From contig CAISOQ010000094.1 of the NCBI GenBank assembly GCA_903887095.1, positions 1-13,920 of the forward strand: 13,920 nt of DNA. Direction: 5' to 3'. How positions within the stretch are numbered: position 1 is the first letter of the stretch; each line of letters opens with the position of its first letter. This stretch comes from an uncultured Flavobacteriia bacterium (lineage in GTDB: Bacteria; Bacteroidota; Bacteroidia; Flavobacteriales_D; Crocinitomicaceae). Shown here one piece after another: positions 6,879 to 13,247 of this stretch. A program made the position numbers and the translations under genes. Under the pieces are notes generated by a model. That model searched no databases. It saw only the letters and a program-made list of their open reading frames with translations, and was not told the origin of the DNA.

Positions 6879-8201
6879 ATGCGGTTATTTTACCTTATTT
6901 TATTTTTTGCATTACGCTATTCCCTTCGTATTTTTTATCCTCGGATAAAGACCGTTAATTCACCTAAAAATCCCTTTGGAAGAACAATTTATGTCAGTAA
7001 TCATGCTGCTTCTTTTATGGATCCATTGGTCGTTGCAACGTTACGTCTGCCAATAGTTTTCTTTCTAACAAGATCCGATGTTTTTAATAAAGTGACACAA
7101 CCCATCTTATGGGCTGCCCATATGTTACCTATTTACCGTCAACATGACGGTGTAGACACAAAAGATGAAAACAAAAAAACGTTTGACAAATGCACTAATG
7201 TGCTGAAATATGGTCGAAACCTACTCATTTTTGGAGAAGGATTCACAGACGACACGTTTATTCGCCGACTAAAACCTATAAAAAAAGGGGCTGTTCGAAT
7301 TGGATTTTATGCATTGGAAAAATTCAACTGGAAAAAGAAGGTATACATTGCTGCAGTTGGTTGTAATTATTCGGATCCAAATCAGATGCGCAGTGATGTG
7401 CTGGTTTCAACTTCCGATAAAATTTGCTTGAATGATTACCGCGAAGCATACGAAACGAATCCCATCAAGACCATCAATGATTTGACAAAAATGATTGAAG
7501 ATTTGATGAAAGAACAAATCACACATATAGAGAAAAAAGAACTTAGTAGCTTTCACGAAAACATCATGCGCTTGACACGCAAAGGAATGAATGCAATAAA
7601 CAGCAATCTTTCTATTCCGTTGATAAACCGCTGGCACTATTCGAAAAAATTGGCCTTGTGGCTAAATGAGTTGAACAATCAACAATTGGAACTGCTAGAA
7701 CCCTTGCAAAAGGAAATTGAGGGGTACTTTTCTCTTCAGAAAAGAATGCGAATAAACGAAAATCATGTCTATGAATTAAGTACCAAAAGGAAATTAAATA
7801 GAATCAAAGAGTTGAGTTTGTTAATTATATTGTTTCCTTTTGCACTTTTGGGCTTAATTCATTGCGGGCCACCCTACTTTCTGGTAAAAGGATTCGTAGA
7901 GAAATCATTTAAGCGAAGGGTTTTCTGGGGTTCAGTCAAACTACTACTTGGAATGATTTCAATTGGATTAATCAACATACCTTTTATTTTTCTATTCCAT
8001 GCCTTTGTTTACCCCAGTTACTGGCTAGGATTCATCTATTATTTACTTATTGGACTTTTTGGATTAGCTGCATACATGTGGTTTAGAAACTACATTCGTT
8101 ATAAAGAAAAGGGAATTCTTTCAAAAATGGATTTGACTAAAATCCTTCAAAAACGGACTGATTTACTAGAAAAGATTCACGATCAAATTCCTGTTGCTTA
8201 A
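6879..8201 (+). CDS. Membrane-bound glycerolipid (lyso)phosphatidate/glycerol-3-phosphate acyltransferase family protein
   Basis: A 440-residue PlsC-superfamily protein. Residues 1-20 are a hydrophobic helix. The catalytic motif is NHAASFMDP, with His42 and Asp48 separated by five residues (HX5D) instead of the common four. The substrate-binding motif is FGEGFTDD (from residue 118), followed by RRLKPIKKGAVRIGF. A soluble middle region is rich in charged helices (about 200-305). The C-terminus has about three membrane segments (roughly 312-335, 350-378 and 381-405). Relatives acylate glycerol-3-phosphate or lysophosphatidate in membrane phospholipid synthesis; HX5D forms and C-terminal membrane segments also occur in yeast Gat1/Gat2-like enzymes. 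The true acceptor cannot be told. It starts 9 bp after the PorP/SprF gene, suggesting cotranscription, and its TAA overlaps the crcB stop on the other strand. Confidence 0.8.
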   Translation: MRLFYLILFFALRYSLRIFYPRIKTVNSPKNPFGRTIYVSNHAASFMDPLVVATLRLPIVFFLTRSDVFNKVTQPILWAAHMLPIYRQHDGVDTKDENKKTFDKCTNVLKYGRNLLIFGEGFTDDTFIRRLKPIKKGAVRIGFYALEKFNWKKKVYIAAVGCNYSDPNQMRSDVLVSTSDKICLNDYREAYETNPIKTINDLTKMIEDLMKEQITHIEKKELSSFHENIMRLTRKGMNAINSNLSIPLINRWHYSKKLALWLNELNNQQLELLEPLQKEIEGYFSLQKRMRINENHVYELSTKRKLNRIKELSLLIILFPFALLGLIHCGPPYFLVKGFVEKSFKRRVFWGSVKLLLGMISIGLINIPFIFLFHAFVYPSYWLGFIYYLLIGLFGLAAYMWFRNYIRYKEKGILSKMDLTKILQKRTDLLEKIHDQIPVA

Positions 8202-8566
8202 GTTCCAAGCACCTTTTGTGCGAAAAATAGCACACCTAAACCAAAAAACAAGGAGATTATTATATTGGCAAAAGCAAAAAAGTAATTCCCTGAATTAAAT
8301 AACGACAATGTTTCATTTCCGAAGGTGCTGAACGTACTAAATCCCCCACAAAACCCAACAATTACAAGCGGATACAGCCAACTATACTCCTGGTATTTCG
8401 GCAAGATGCTATAAATGAATACACCTAATATTAAACACGCAGTGATATTCGTAATCAATGTCCCTATTGGAAAAGAAGTATTCCAAAGTCGCATACTAAC
8501 AACGCCAACTGTGTAACGGCACAAGCTACCTAATCCACCTCCTAGAAAAATCAAAAACCATTTCAT
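8198..8566 (-). CDS. crcB: Fluoride ion channel CrcB/Fluc
   Basis: A 122-residue protein with four hydrophobic segments, the usual size of a single Fluc subunit. Family signatures: GGGLGSLCRY (residues 9-18, conserved Arg17), PIGTLITN (33-40, the pore-lining Asn40) and GFCGGFSTFSTF (71-82, with the phenylalanines that line the fluoride path). Known proteins form dual-topology dimers in the inner membrane that let fluoride leave the cytoplasm. The ATG overlaps the TGA of the upstream PAP2 gene (ATGA, 8563-8566 on the minus strand), so translation is probably coupled. There is no room for a fluoride riboswitch directly in front, which suggests expression with the obgE unit rather than fluoride-specific control. 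The stop is shared with the convergent acyltransferase as the palindrome TTAA. Confidence 0.93.
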   Translation of the reverse strand: MKWFLIFLGGGLGSLCRYTVGVVSMRLWNTSFPIGTLITNITACLILGVFIYSILPKYQEYSWLYPLVIVGFCGGFSTFSTFGNETLSLFNSGNYFFAFANIIISLFFGLGVLFFAQKVLGT

Positions 8567-9156
8567 TCTTGAGCGTTAAAAGTGATGATTTTCTTAAATC
8601 CTGCTTGAAACAAAAGAAATGCAACAAGACTTCCAACAAGAGCACCCACCAAAACATCTGAAAAATAATGTGCTCCCAAATAAATTCGACTCAAACAAAT
8701 GATCAGCCCAATTGCAATTAGTATAAATTTCAATTTCTTTTTTTTCTCACCAAATAGCAATGAAACACATGTTATTATTGCAAAGAAATTCGCTGCATGA
8801 GAAGAAATAAATCCATATTCGCCTCCCCTGTAGAACTTTCCAGGCGCTTCTTGATAAAAATGCAATTGGTCCATAATTAGCAAATTATGCGAAGGACGAT
8901 AGCGCAGAAATACATTCTTAAAAAGATGAACCGAAATTAAATCAGAAAATGCGACAGAAAGAAGAACAAAGACTAAAAAGACTACGGCCTTTTTTGACCC
9001 TATCTTTTTCAATACAATGAAAAACAAATAAAGATAAAGTGGAATCCAAGTGAGTCGGCCAGAAATCAACCACATCAATTGGTCCAAAAATGGTGAATGC
9101 ATTCCGTTGACCGCCAAAACGATCTCACGATCGATCGACTCCAACCATTCAATCAT
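8563..9156 (-). CDS. PAP2-family membrane phosphatase
   Basis: A 197-residue inner-membrane protein with about five or six hydrophobic segments. All three PAP2 (acid phosphatase/lipid phosphatase) motifs are present. Motif 1 is K80-x6-R87-P88 (KNVFLRYRP). Motif 2 is ISSH with His120, where the classical form is PSGH. Motif 3 is SRIYLGAHYFSD (156-167) with Arg157, His163 and Asp167. These enzymes remove phosphate from lipid phosphates such as undecaprenyl pyrophosphate, phosphatidylglycerophosphate or lipid A; the substrate here is not decidable. The ATG at 9156 lies inside the end of obgE (8-bp overlap) and the stop overlaps crcB by 4 bp, so the three genes read as one translationally coupled unit. 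Confidence 0.9.
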   Translation of the reverse strand: MIEWLESIDREIVLAVNGMHSPFLDQLMWLISGRLTWIPLYLYLFFIVLKKIGSKKAVVFLVFVLLSVAFSDLISVHLFKNVFLRYRPSHNLLIMDQLHFYQEAPGKFYRGGEYGFISSHAANFFAIITCVSLLFGEKKKKLKFILIAIGLIICLSRIYLGAHYFSDVLVGALVGSLVAFLLFQAGFKKIITFNAQE

Positions 9157-10141
9157 GATTCAATTTTTGCCAAATCATATCTTTAAGCCGATCAAGGCCT
9201 TGCTCCGCTACAGATGAAATAAAAATGTGAGGAATCTTTGGCAGATCTTTTTCCATTTCTTTCATCAATTCTGCATCGAGCATATCGCTTTTTGTAATGG
9301 CTAAAATACGCTCTTTATGAAGTAATTCAGGATTGTATTGCTTCAATTCATTAAGCAACACCTTGTATTCCTTATGAATATCTTCACTATCTGCCGGTAC
9401 CATGAATAACAATAGTGAATTTCGTTCAATGTGTCTTAAAAATCTAAGTCCTAAACCTTTCCCTAAATGAGCTCCTTCTATAATTCCAGGAATATCCGCC
9501 ATTATGAAAGAACGATGATCGCGGTACGCTACAATACCTAGATTTGGACGAAGTGTTGTAAATGGATAATTTCCAATTTCTGGTTTCGCAGCGGAAAGAA
9601 CAGACAACAATGTACTTTTACCTGCATTGGGAAATCCAACCAATCCCACATCTGCAAGGACTTTAAGTTCGAGAATTTTCCAACCTTCTCTTCCTTCTTC
9701 ACCCGGTTGCGCATGACGTGGAGTTTGATTCGTTGGTGACTTAAAATGATTGTTTCCCAGACCACCTCTACCACCTGGTTGGATGATTTGTTCCTCGCCA
9801 TTCTCAGTTATTTCGAATAGTACCTCCCCTGTTTCTTCATCCCTCGCAAGAGTTCCCAAAGGCACTTCAATGTACTCGTCACTTCCTTGACTTCCTGTCT
9901 TTAAATTTCCGGCACCATGCGCTCCATGTCCAGCTTTGATGTGTTTTTTAAATTTCAAATGCAACAAGGTCCACAATTGCGAATTACCTCTCACAATTAT
10001 GTGTCCACCACGCCCACCGTCGCCACCATCTGGACCGCCTTTAGGAATATACTTTTCTCTTCTAAAATGTGTAGAACCTCCTCCACCATTACCAGAAGAA
10101 CAATGAATTTTTACGTAATCAACGAAATTATCTGATGCCAT
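9149..10141 (-). CDS. obgE: Obg family GTPase (ribosome-assembly GTPase), start corrected
   Basis: A 330-residue P-loop GTPase. The N-terminal Obg fold is glycine-rich (NGGGGSTHFRREKY, 18-31; IPKGGPDGGDGGRGG, 32-46). The G domain shows G1 GFPNAGKST (169-177), G2 in NYPFTT (191-196), G3 DIPG (216-219), G4 TKSD (283-286) and G5 near SSVAE (309-313). There is no C-terminal OCT domain. Known homologues bind the 50S subunit and guard late ribosome assembly and the stress response. The open frame extends upstream to an ATG at 10210, but those 23 extra codons cross a promoter and the hpt-adk terminator and do not resemble Obg. The ATG at 10141 gives the usual MxxxNFVDYVKI start. The gene leads the coupled obgE-PAP2-crcB unit. 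Confidence 0.95.
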   Translation of the reverse strand: MASDNFVDYVKIHCSSGNGGGGSTHFRREKYIPKGGPDGGDGGRGGHIIVRGNSQLWTLLHLKFKKHIKAGHGAHGAGNLKTGSQGSDEYIEVPLGTLARDEETGEVLFEITENGEEQIIQPGGRGGLGNNHFKSPTNQTPRHAQPGEEGREGWKILELKVLADVGLVGFPNAGKSTLLSVLSAAKPEIGNYPFTTLRPNLGIVAYRDHRSFIMADIPGIIEGAHLGKGLGLRFLRHIERNSLLLFMVPADSEDIHKEYKVLLNELKQYNPELLHKERILAITKSDMLDAELMKEMEKDLPKIPHIFISSVAEQGLDRLKDMIWQKLNHD

Positions 10142-10148
10142 GCGACAG

Positions 10149-10156
10149 CAAAGGTA
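10149..10156 (-). promoter_or_regulatory. Bacteroidota-type -7 promoter element for obgE
   Basis: On the minus strand the sequence reads TACCTTTG, an exact match to TAnnTTTG, 7 bases before the obgE ATG at 10141. The predicted transcript would begin only a few bases before the start codon. No strong TTTG -33 element is seen; a TTTTC lies about 21 bp upstream inside the terminator's T run. The position supports the short form of ObgE. Confidence 0.65.
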
Positions 10157-10178
10157 GGATATTAAGTGCAATAAATAG

Positions 10179-10207
10179 AAAACGCCGGACAATCCGCCCG
10201 GCATTTT
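10179..10207 (-). terminator. Rho-independent terminator after adk (hairpin symmetrical on both strands)
   Basis: The arms AAAACGCCGG (10179-10188) and CCGGCATTTT (10198-10207) form a GCCGG/CCGGC core extended by one wobble and four A-T pairs, around a 9-base loop. On the minus strand the core is followed by GTTTTCTATTT, a usable T tract. It stands 17 bp beyond the adk stop and just before the obgE promoter, separating the hpt-adk unit from obgE-PAP2-crcB. A-T symmetry would let it act in both directions. Confidence 0.75.
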
Positions 10208-10224
10208 CATCTCATTTTATACTT

Positions 10225-10797
10225 TTAAATCAAATCAATTGCTTCAAACAAACGATTGGTAATCTCGTCAATCGATCCGATTCCATTGATTGCTACAAAT
10301 TTGTTTTGATGCTGGTAAAAATCTTTAACTGGTGCAGTTTCAGAATTATATACTTTGATTCTGTTTGCAATCACCTCAGGATTTGCATCATCTGCACGAC
10401 CACTCACTTCTGCTCGTTTTTTCAAACGCTCTTTCAATTCATTTTCTTCCACCTCTAGGGCAAGCATAACAGTGATAGATGTGCCAATTTCTTTTAAAAA
10501 CTCATCCAAAGCCTGCGCCTGGGCATTTGTACGTGGAAATCCATCAAAAATAAATCCCTTTGGATCTGTATGCTTAACAACCTCAGATCGCAGCATATTT
10601 ATGGTTACCTCATCCGGAACTAACTGCCCTTTATCGATAAAACTCTTTGCGAGTGTGCCCAAAGCTGTTTCTCCTTTGATATTTGCTCTGAAAATATCAC
10701 CTGTAGACAAATGGATCAACCCATACTTTTCGATCAGTCTTTCAGACTGTGTTCCTTTCCCCGCTCCTGGAGGTCCAAATAGTACAATATTCAACAT
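10225..10797 (-). CDS. adk: Adenylate kinase (short form)
   Basis: A 190-residue cytoplasmic kinase that interconverts ATP + AMP and 2 ADP. The P-loop is GPPGAGKGT (8-16), the AMP-binding part includes HLSTGDIFR (29-37), and the signature DGFPRT is at 85-90. The lid is the short type: GRADD (133-137) with no zinc cysteines, as expected for a 190-residue enzyme. The ATG at 10797 gives the canonical MLNIVLFGPPG start. A longer frame to a TTG at 10815 adds only six residues and is unlikely. The gene begins 14 bp after the hpt stop, so the two are almost surely cotranscribed, and a hairpin terminator follows. Confidence 0.96.
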   Translation of the reverse strand: MLNIVLFGPPGAGKGTQSERLIEKYGLIHLSTGDIFRANIKGETALGTLAKSFIDKGQLVPDEVTINMLRSEVVKHTDPKGFIFDGFPRTNAQAQALDEFLKEIGTSITVMLALEVEENELKERLKKRAEVSGRADDANPEVIANRIKVYNSETAPVKDFYQHQNKFVAINGIGSIDEITNRLFEAIDLI

Positions 10798-10811
10798 AAT
10801 GCTCAGTGAGG

Positions 10812-11345
10812 TCAAACCTCCTTTAATTGATAAATTTCTTTTAAATTTCTTCCTTTTTCATCGTAATCCAAACCATAACCAACAACAAATGAATTTGGTA
10901 TGGAGAATCCAATATATTCAGGATGTTGTTTGCCTTTGAAAGCTTCCGGTTTAAACAACAAGGTACAAACTTTTACAGAAAGTGGATTGTCTGCCTTCAG
11001 CAATGAAACGATCTTATCGATTGTCAACCCTGAATCTACAATGTCTTCAAGAACAATTACATGGCGATTTTCAACAGAACTTGTCAAACCAATTAATTCG
11101 TCGACGCGGCCACTCGAAATCGTTCCACTATATGAACTTACTTTTACAAACGAGATTTCGCAATTGCCATTGATCTGTTTTACTAAGTCAGATGCAAACA
11201 TAAATGAACCATTGAGCACAGCAAGAAACAGCACGTCTTTTCCATGATAGTCGCTGTTAATTTTGTTTGCAAGTGAGCTAACTTCCTCCTGGAGTTCCGC
11301 TTCCTTGATAAACACCTCAAAATACCGGTCGTTTAATTGGATCAC
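10812..11345 (-). CDS. hpt: Hypoxanthine phosphoribosyltransferase
   Basis: A 177-residue purine salvage enzyme that joins hypoxanthine (often guanine too) to PRPP, giving IMP or GMP. The PRPP loop is VIVLEDIVDSGLT (96-108). LNGS (44-47), SSYSG (70-74) and the C-terminal IPNSFVVGYGLDYDEKGRNL (149-168) are typical of the Hpt/HGPRT family. The start is GTG at 11345; an in-frame TAA at 11375-11373 and the lack of any upstream ATG, GTG or TTG rule out a longer form. The resulting MIQLNDRYF start fits Bacteroidota homologues as I recall them. It heads the hpt-adk unit and is divergent from purK, so salvage and de novo purine genes share one control region. Confidence 0.95.
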   Translation of the reverse strand: MIQLNDRYFEVFIKEAELQEEVSSLANKINSDYHGKDVLFLAVLNGSFMFASDLVKQINGNCEISFVKVSSYSGTISSGRVDELIGLTSSVENRHVIVLEDIVDSGLTIDKIVSLLKADNPLSVKVCTLLFKPEAFKGKQHPEYIGFSIPNSFVVGYGLDYDEKGRNLKEIYQLKEV

Positions 11346-11367
11346 TTTCTTAGGTAAAATTGGTTTG

Positions 11368-11375
11368 CAAATTTA
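11368..11375 (-). promoter_or_regulatory. Bacteroidota-type -7 promoter element for hpt-adk
   Basis: The minus strand reads TAAATTTG, an exact match to TAnnTTTG, 22 bp before the GTG at 11345; the leader would be about 20 nt. No clear TTTG -33 is present. A 10-bp perfect palindrome, GAAATATTTC (11398-11407), lies where the -33 region would be. Confidence 0.65.
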
Positions 11376-11441
11376 GCTATTTTCTCCCGAAGGAAATGAA
11401 ATATTTCGAAGCAAACTTATCAACGTCTTCCAATTGAAGTC

Positions 11442-11449
11442 TATCTTTG
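11442..11449 (+). promoter_or_regulatory. Bacteroidota-type -7 promoter element for purK
   Basis: TATCTTTG matches TAnnTTTG exactly and ends only 4 bp before the purK ATG at 11454. With the usual distance to the start of transcription, the message would start at or within a few bases of the A of ATG, i.e. leaderless. No strong -33 element is visible about 20 bp upstream. Confidence 0.6.
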
Positions 11450-11453
11450 CAGT

Positions 11454-12605
11454 ATGACAAAGAGTGTTACATATGGAAGAGGTTCTCGCGTTGGCATGAT
11501 CGGAGGCGGACAATTAGGGAGAATGTTTATTCAATCTGCTATTGATTTCAACGTTGAAGTCCATGTTTTAGATCCCGATCCACAAGCACCCTGCAAGTTT
11601 ATTGCCCATTCTTTCACAGAAGGATCGCTCAATGATTATGAAACGGTTTTGAAGTTTGGAGAAGACAAAGATGTTTTAACAGTTGAAATTGAAAATATCA
11701 ATATTGAAGCGCTTGAAGTGTTAGAAAAAATGGGGAAAAAAGTGTTCCCACAACCTAATGTCCTCAGGATTATTAAAGACAAGGGCATTCAAAAAGAATT
11801 TTATTCAAATCATAACATTCCAACGGCTCCATTCAAATTGATTCAATCCAATGACGAATTAAACAAGAACAAAGACTTCCTGCCATTTGTGCAAAAAATG
11901 AGAACGGGCGGATACGATGGAAAAGGTGTTCAAGTCATTAAATCAAAAAATGAATTTGAAAAAGGATTCCAAGCACCGTCTGTTTTGGAGCAATTAATCG
12001 ATTTTGAAAAAGAGATTTCGGTTATTGTGGCAAGAAATGAAGCAGGACAAATGACTACTTTTCCTGCAGTCGAATGTGAATTCAATCCTGAAGCTAATTT
12101 AGTGGAACTGCTTTTTTCTCCTGCCGATATAAGCAGTCAAGTTGAACAAAATGCGCAAGATCTGGCGAAATCGGTTATTGAAAAACTTGACATGATTGGA
12201 ATTCTTGCTGTTGAAATGTTCTTAACGAAAGATGGAGAATTGCTTGTCAATGAGATTGCACCAAGACCTCATAATAGCGGGCATCATACCATCGAATGCA
12301 ATGTCACTTCTCAATTTGAACAACACCTTCGCTCTATCTTAAATCTTCCACTTGGATCTACCAAAATCATTCAAGCAGGTGCAATGATTAATCTTTTAGG
12401 TGAAAAAGGCTTCGAAGGGAAAGCTGTCTACGAAGGGCTTGAAAATTATTTGAAATTGCCCGGTGTTCACCCTCATTTGTACGGCAAAACACATACGAAA
12501 CCTTATCGTAAGATGGGCCACGTTACTGTTACTGGTGAATTAGTAGAAGAAGTTAAACAATTAGCTAAAGAAGCTCTTATCGGCATTAAAGTTATTAGCG
12601 AATAA
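11454..12605 (+). CDS. purK: 5-(carboxyamino)imidazole ribonucleotide synthase (PurK)
   Basis: A 383-residue ATP-grasp enzyme of de novo purine synthesis that carboxylates AIR to N5-CAIR using ATP and bicarbonate. Visible signatures: the N-terminal VGMIGGGQLGRM (13-24), LDPDPQAPC (39-47), TVEIENI (76-82), KMRTGGYDGKGVQ (148-160), the metal-binding EMFL...LLVNEIAPRPHNSGHHTIE (254-281) and SQFEQHLR (286-293). The length is normal. The ATG at 11454 adds 12 residues before the Rossmann-like strand, as in some Bacteroidota homologues; an internal ATG at codon 15 would remove the first strand and is unlikely. The partner purE is not in the window. The gene is divergent from hpt. Confidence 0.95.
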   Translation: MTKSVTYGRGSRVGMIGGGQLGRMFIQSAIDFNVEVHVLDPDPQAPCKFIAHSFTEGSLNDYETVLKFGEDKDVLTVEIENINIEALEVLEKMGKKVFPQPNVLRIIKDKGIQKEFYSNHNIPTAPFKLIQSNDELNKNKDFLPFVQKMRTGGYDGKGVQVIKSKNEFEKGFQAPSVLEQLIDFEKEISVIVARNEAGQMTTFPAVECEFNPEANLVELLFSPADISSQVEQNAQDLAKSVIEKLDMIGILAVEMFLTKDGELLVNEIAPRPHNSGHHTIECNVTSQFEQHLRSILNLPLGSTKIIQAGAMINLLGEKGFEGKAVYEGLENYLKLPGVHPHLYGKTHTKPYRKMGHVTVTGELVEEVKQLAKEALIGIKVISE

Positions 12606-12622
12606 ACTGCGAAGGGTTTATT
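12601..12622 (+). terminator. Possible weak hairpin at the end of purK
   Basis: AATAAAC (12601-12607) and GTTTATT (12616-12622) form a perfect 7-bp stem with an 8-base loop (TGCGAAGG). The stem contains the purK stop codon and is followed by TTCATTGGTTTT. It has only one G-C pair and no continuous T tract, so termination is doubtful. It is the only hairpin candidate noticed between purK and the sigma gene. Confidence 0.25.
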
Positions 12623-12659
12623 TCATTGGTTTTGGCAACTTAAATGATGTTAAAATTTA

Positions 12660-12730
12660 TTTTGTTTAATCTTTTTGTTTTTTTGTTAAACATTTTTGTT
12701 TAAGTTTGTTGATGTAATTGTTAAACAAAA
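12660..12730. repeat. Cluster of TTTTGTTTAA direct and inverted repeats before the sigma factor gene
   Basis: TTTTGTTTAA occurs exactly at 12660-12669 and 12694-12703, with one mismatch at 12681-12690 (TTTTGTTAAA), and inverted and exact at 12721-12730 (TTAAACAAAA). The second and the inverted copies form a 10-bp perfect inverted repeat around a 17-base spacer that includes most of the -7 promoter element. The layout could be an operator for a DNA-binding regulator or an RNA hairpin in the leader. The spacer between purK and the sigma gene is very AT-rich with T runs, so part of the similarity may be compositional. Confidence 0.45.
12672..12708 (+). promoter_or_regulatory. Bacteroidota-type promoter for the sigma factor-crtI unit
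   Basis: TAAGTTTG (12701-12708) matches the -7 consensus TAnnTTTG exactly. TTTTTG at 12672-12677 is a good -33 candidate, 23 bp upstream; a second TTTTG at 12681-12685 is 15 bp away and too close. The predicted leader to the ATG at 12735 is about 23 nt. The element lies within the TTTTGTTTAA repeat cluster, so a protein bound there could block or aid polymerase. Confidence 0.6.
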
Positions 12731-12734
12731 CAAA

Positions 12735-13247
12735 ATGTCAACAATTGAATTCAACGAAGCACTAATAGGTATAGAAAACAACTTGCATTCATTTGCTATG
12801 AGTTTTACGCGAAACAATGAAGACGCAAAAGACCTAACACAAGAAACAATGTTAAAAGCAATAACTTACAGAAGTTATTATGCTCCTCAAACAAATTTCA
12901 AAGCGTGGGTATTTACAATCATGCGAAATATTTTCATCAATCAATACCGCAGAAAGGTAAAGTCGGGGACAATTTTCGATCACTCACAAGATCTTTATTT
13001 ATTGAATAGTTCAGGGGATTCACTGAATTCGCCTTTGCAATCTATTTCAGTGAAAGAAATTAGCACGCACATTAACAATTTGGATGGAGAATACCGTGAG
13101 CCCTTTGAAATGCATTTCAAAGGGTATAAATACAAAGAAATCGCAGATCATTTGGGAATTCCCATTGGTACGGTAAAAAGTCGTATTTTCATAGCGAGAA
13201 AAAAATTAATGGACTTGCTTCCGGAATACAACTATTCACTGAACTAA
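12735..13247 (+). CDS. ECF-type sigma-70 family RNA polymerase sigma factor
   Basis: A 170-residue protein with the two-domain layout of ECF sigma factors. Region 2 spans roughly residues 15-75, with DAKDLTQETMLKA (30-42) and FKAWVFTIMRNIFINQYRRK (55-74). Region 4 covers about 110-164, with the helix-turn-helix YKYKEIADHLGIPIGTVKSRIFIARKKL (131-158). The linker is short and no anti-sigma gene is adjacent in the window. The ATG at 12735 is chosen over the upstream TTG at 12696, whose extra 13 codons would run across the -7 promoter element. The stop shares one base with the crtI-like start (TAATG), so the two genes are coupled, and the factor may control pigment genes. That role is inference from position; similar sigma-crtI arrangements are known in Bacteroidota. 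Confidence 0.92.
   Translation: MSTIEFNEALIGIENNLHSFAMSFTRNNEDAKDLTQETMLKAITYRSYYAPQTNFKAWVFTIMRNIFINQYRRKVKSGTIFDHSQDLYLLNSSGDSLNSPLQSISVKEISTHINNLDGEYREPFEMHFKGYKYKEIADHLGIPIGTVKSRIFIARKKLMDLLPEYNYSLN

Noticed and set aside
10817..10822. AGGAGG on the minus strand just before adk, like a Shine-Dalgarno sequence
   Set aside because: It lies 19 bases from the accepted ATG at 10797 and only 1 base from the TTG at 10815, so neither spacing works; it simply encodes Lys-Glu-Val at the end of hpt.
10355..10939. A long open frame on the + strand (about 194 codons) opposite adk and the end of hpt
   Set aside because: It spans the boundary between two certain genes on the other strand, has no recognisable domain, and follows the mirror of their codon pattern.
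10900..11247. Plus-strand open frame opposite hpt
   Set aside because: Entirely antisense to a well-conserved enzyme gene; no family features.
12696..12734. TTG-initiated extension of the sigma factor by 13 residues
   Set aside because: The extension crosses the exact -7 promoter element TAAGTTTG, so it would not be on the transcript; the ATG at 12735 fits the family.
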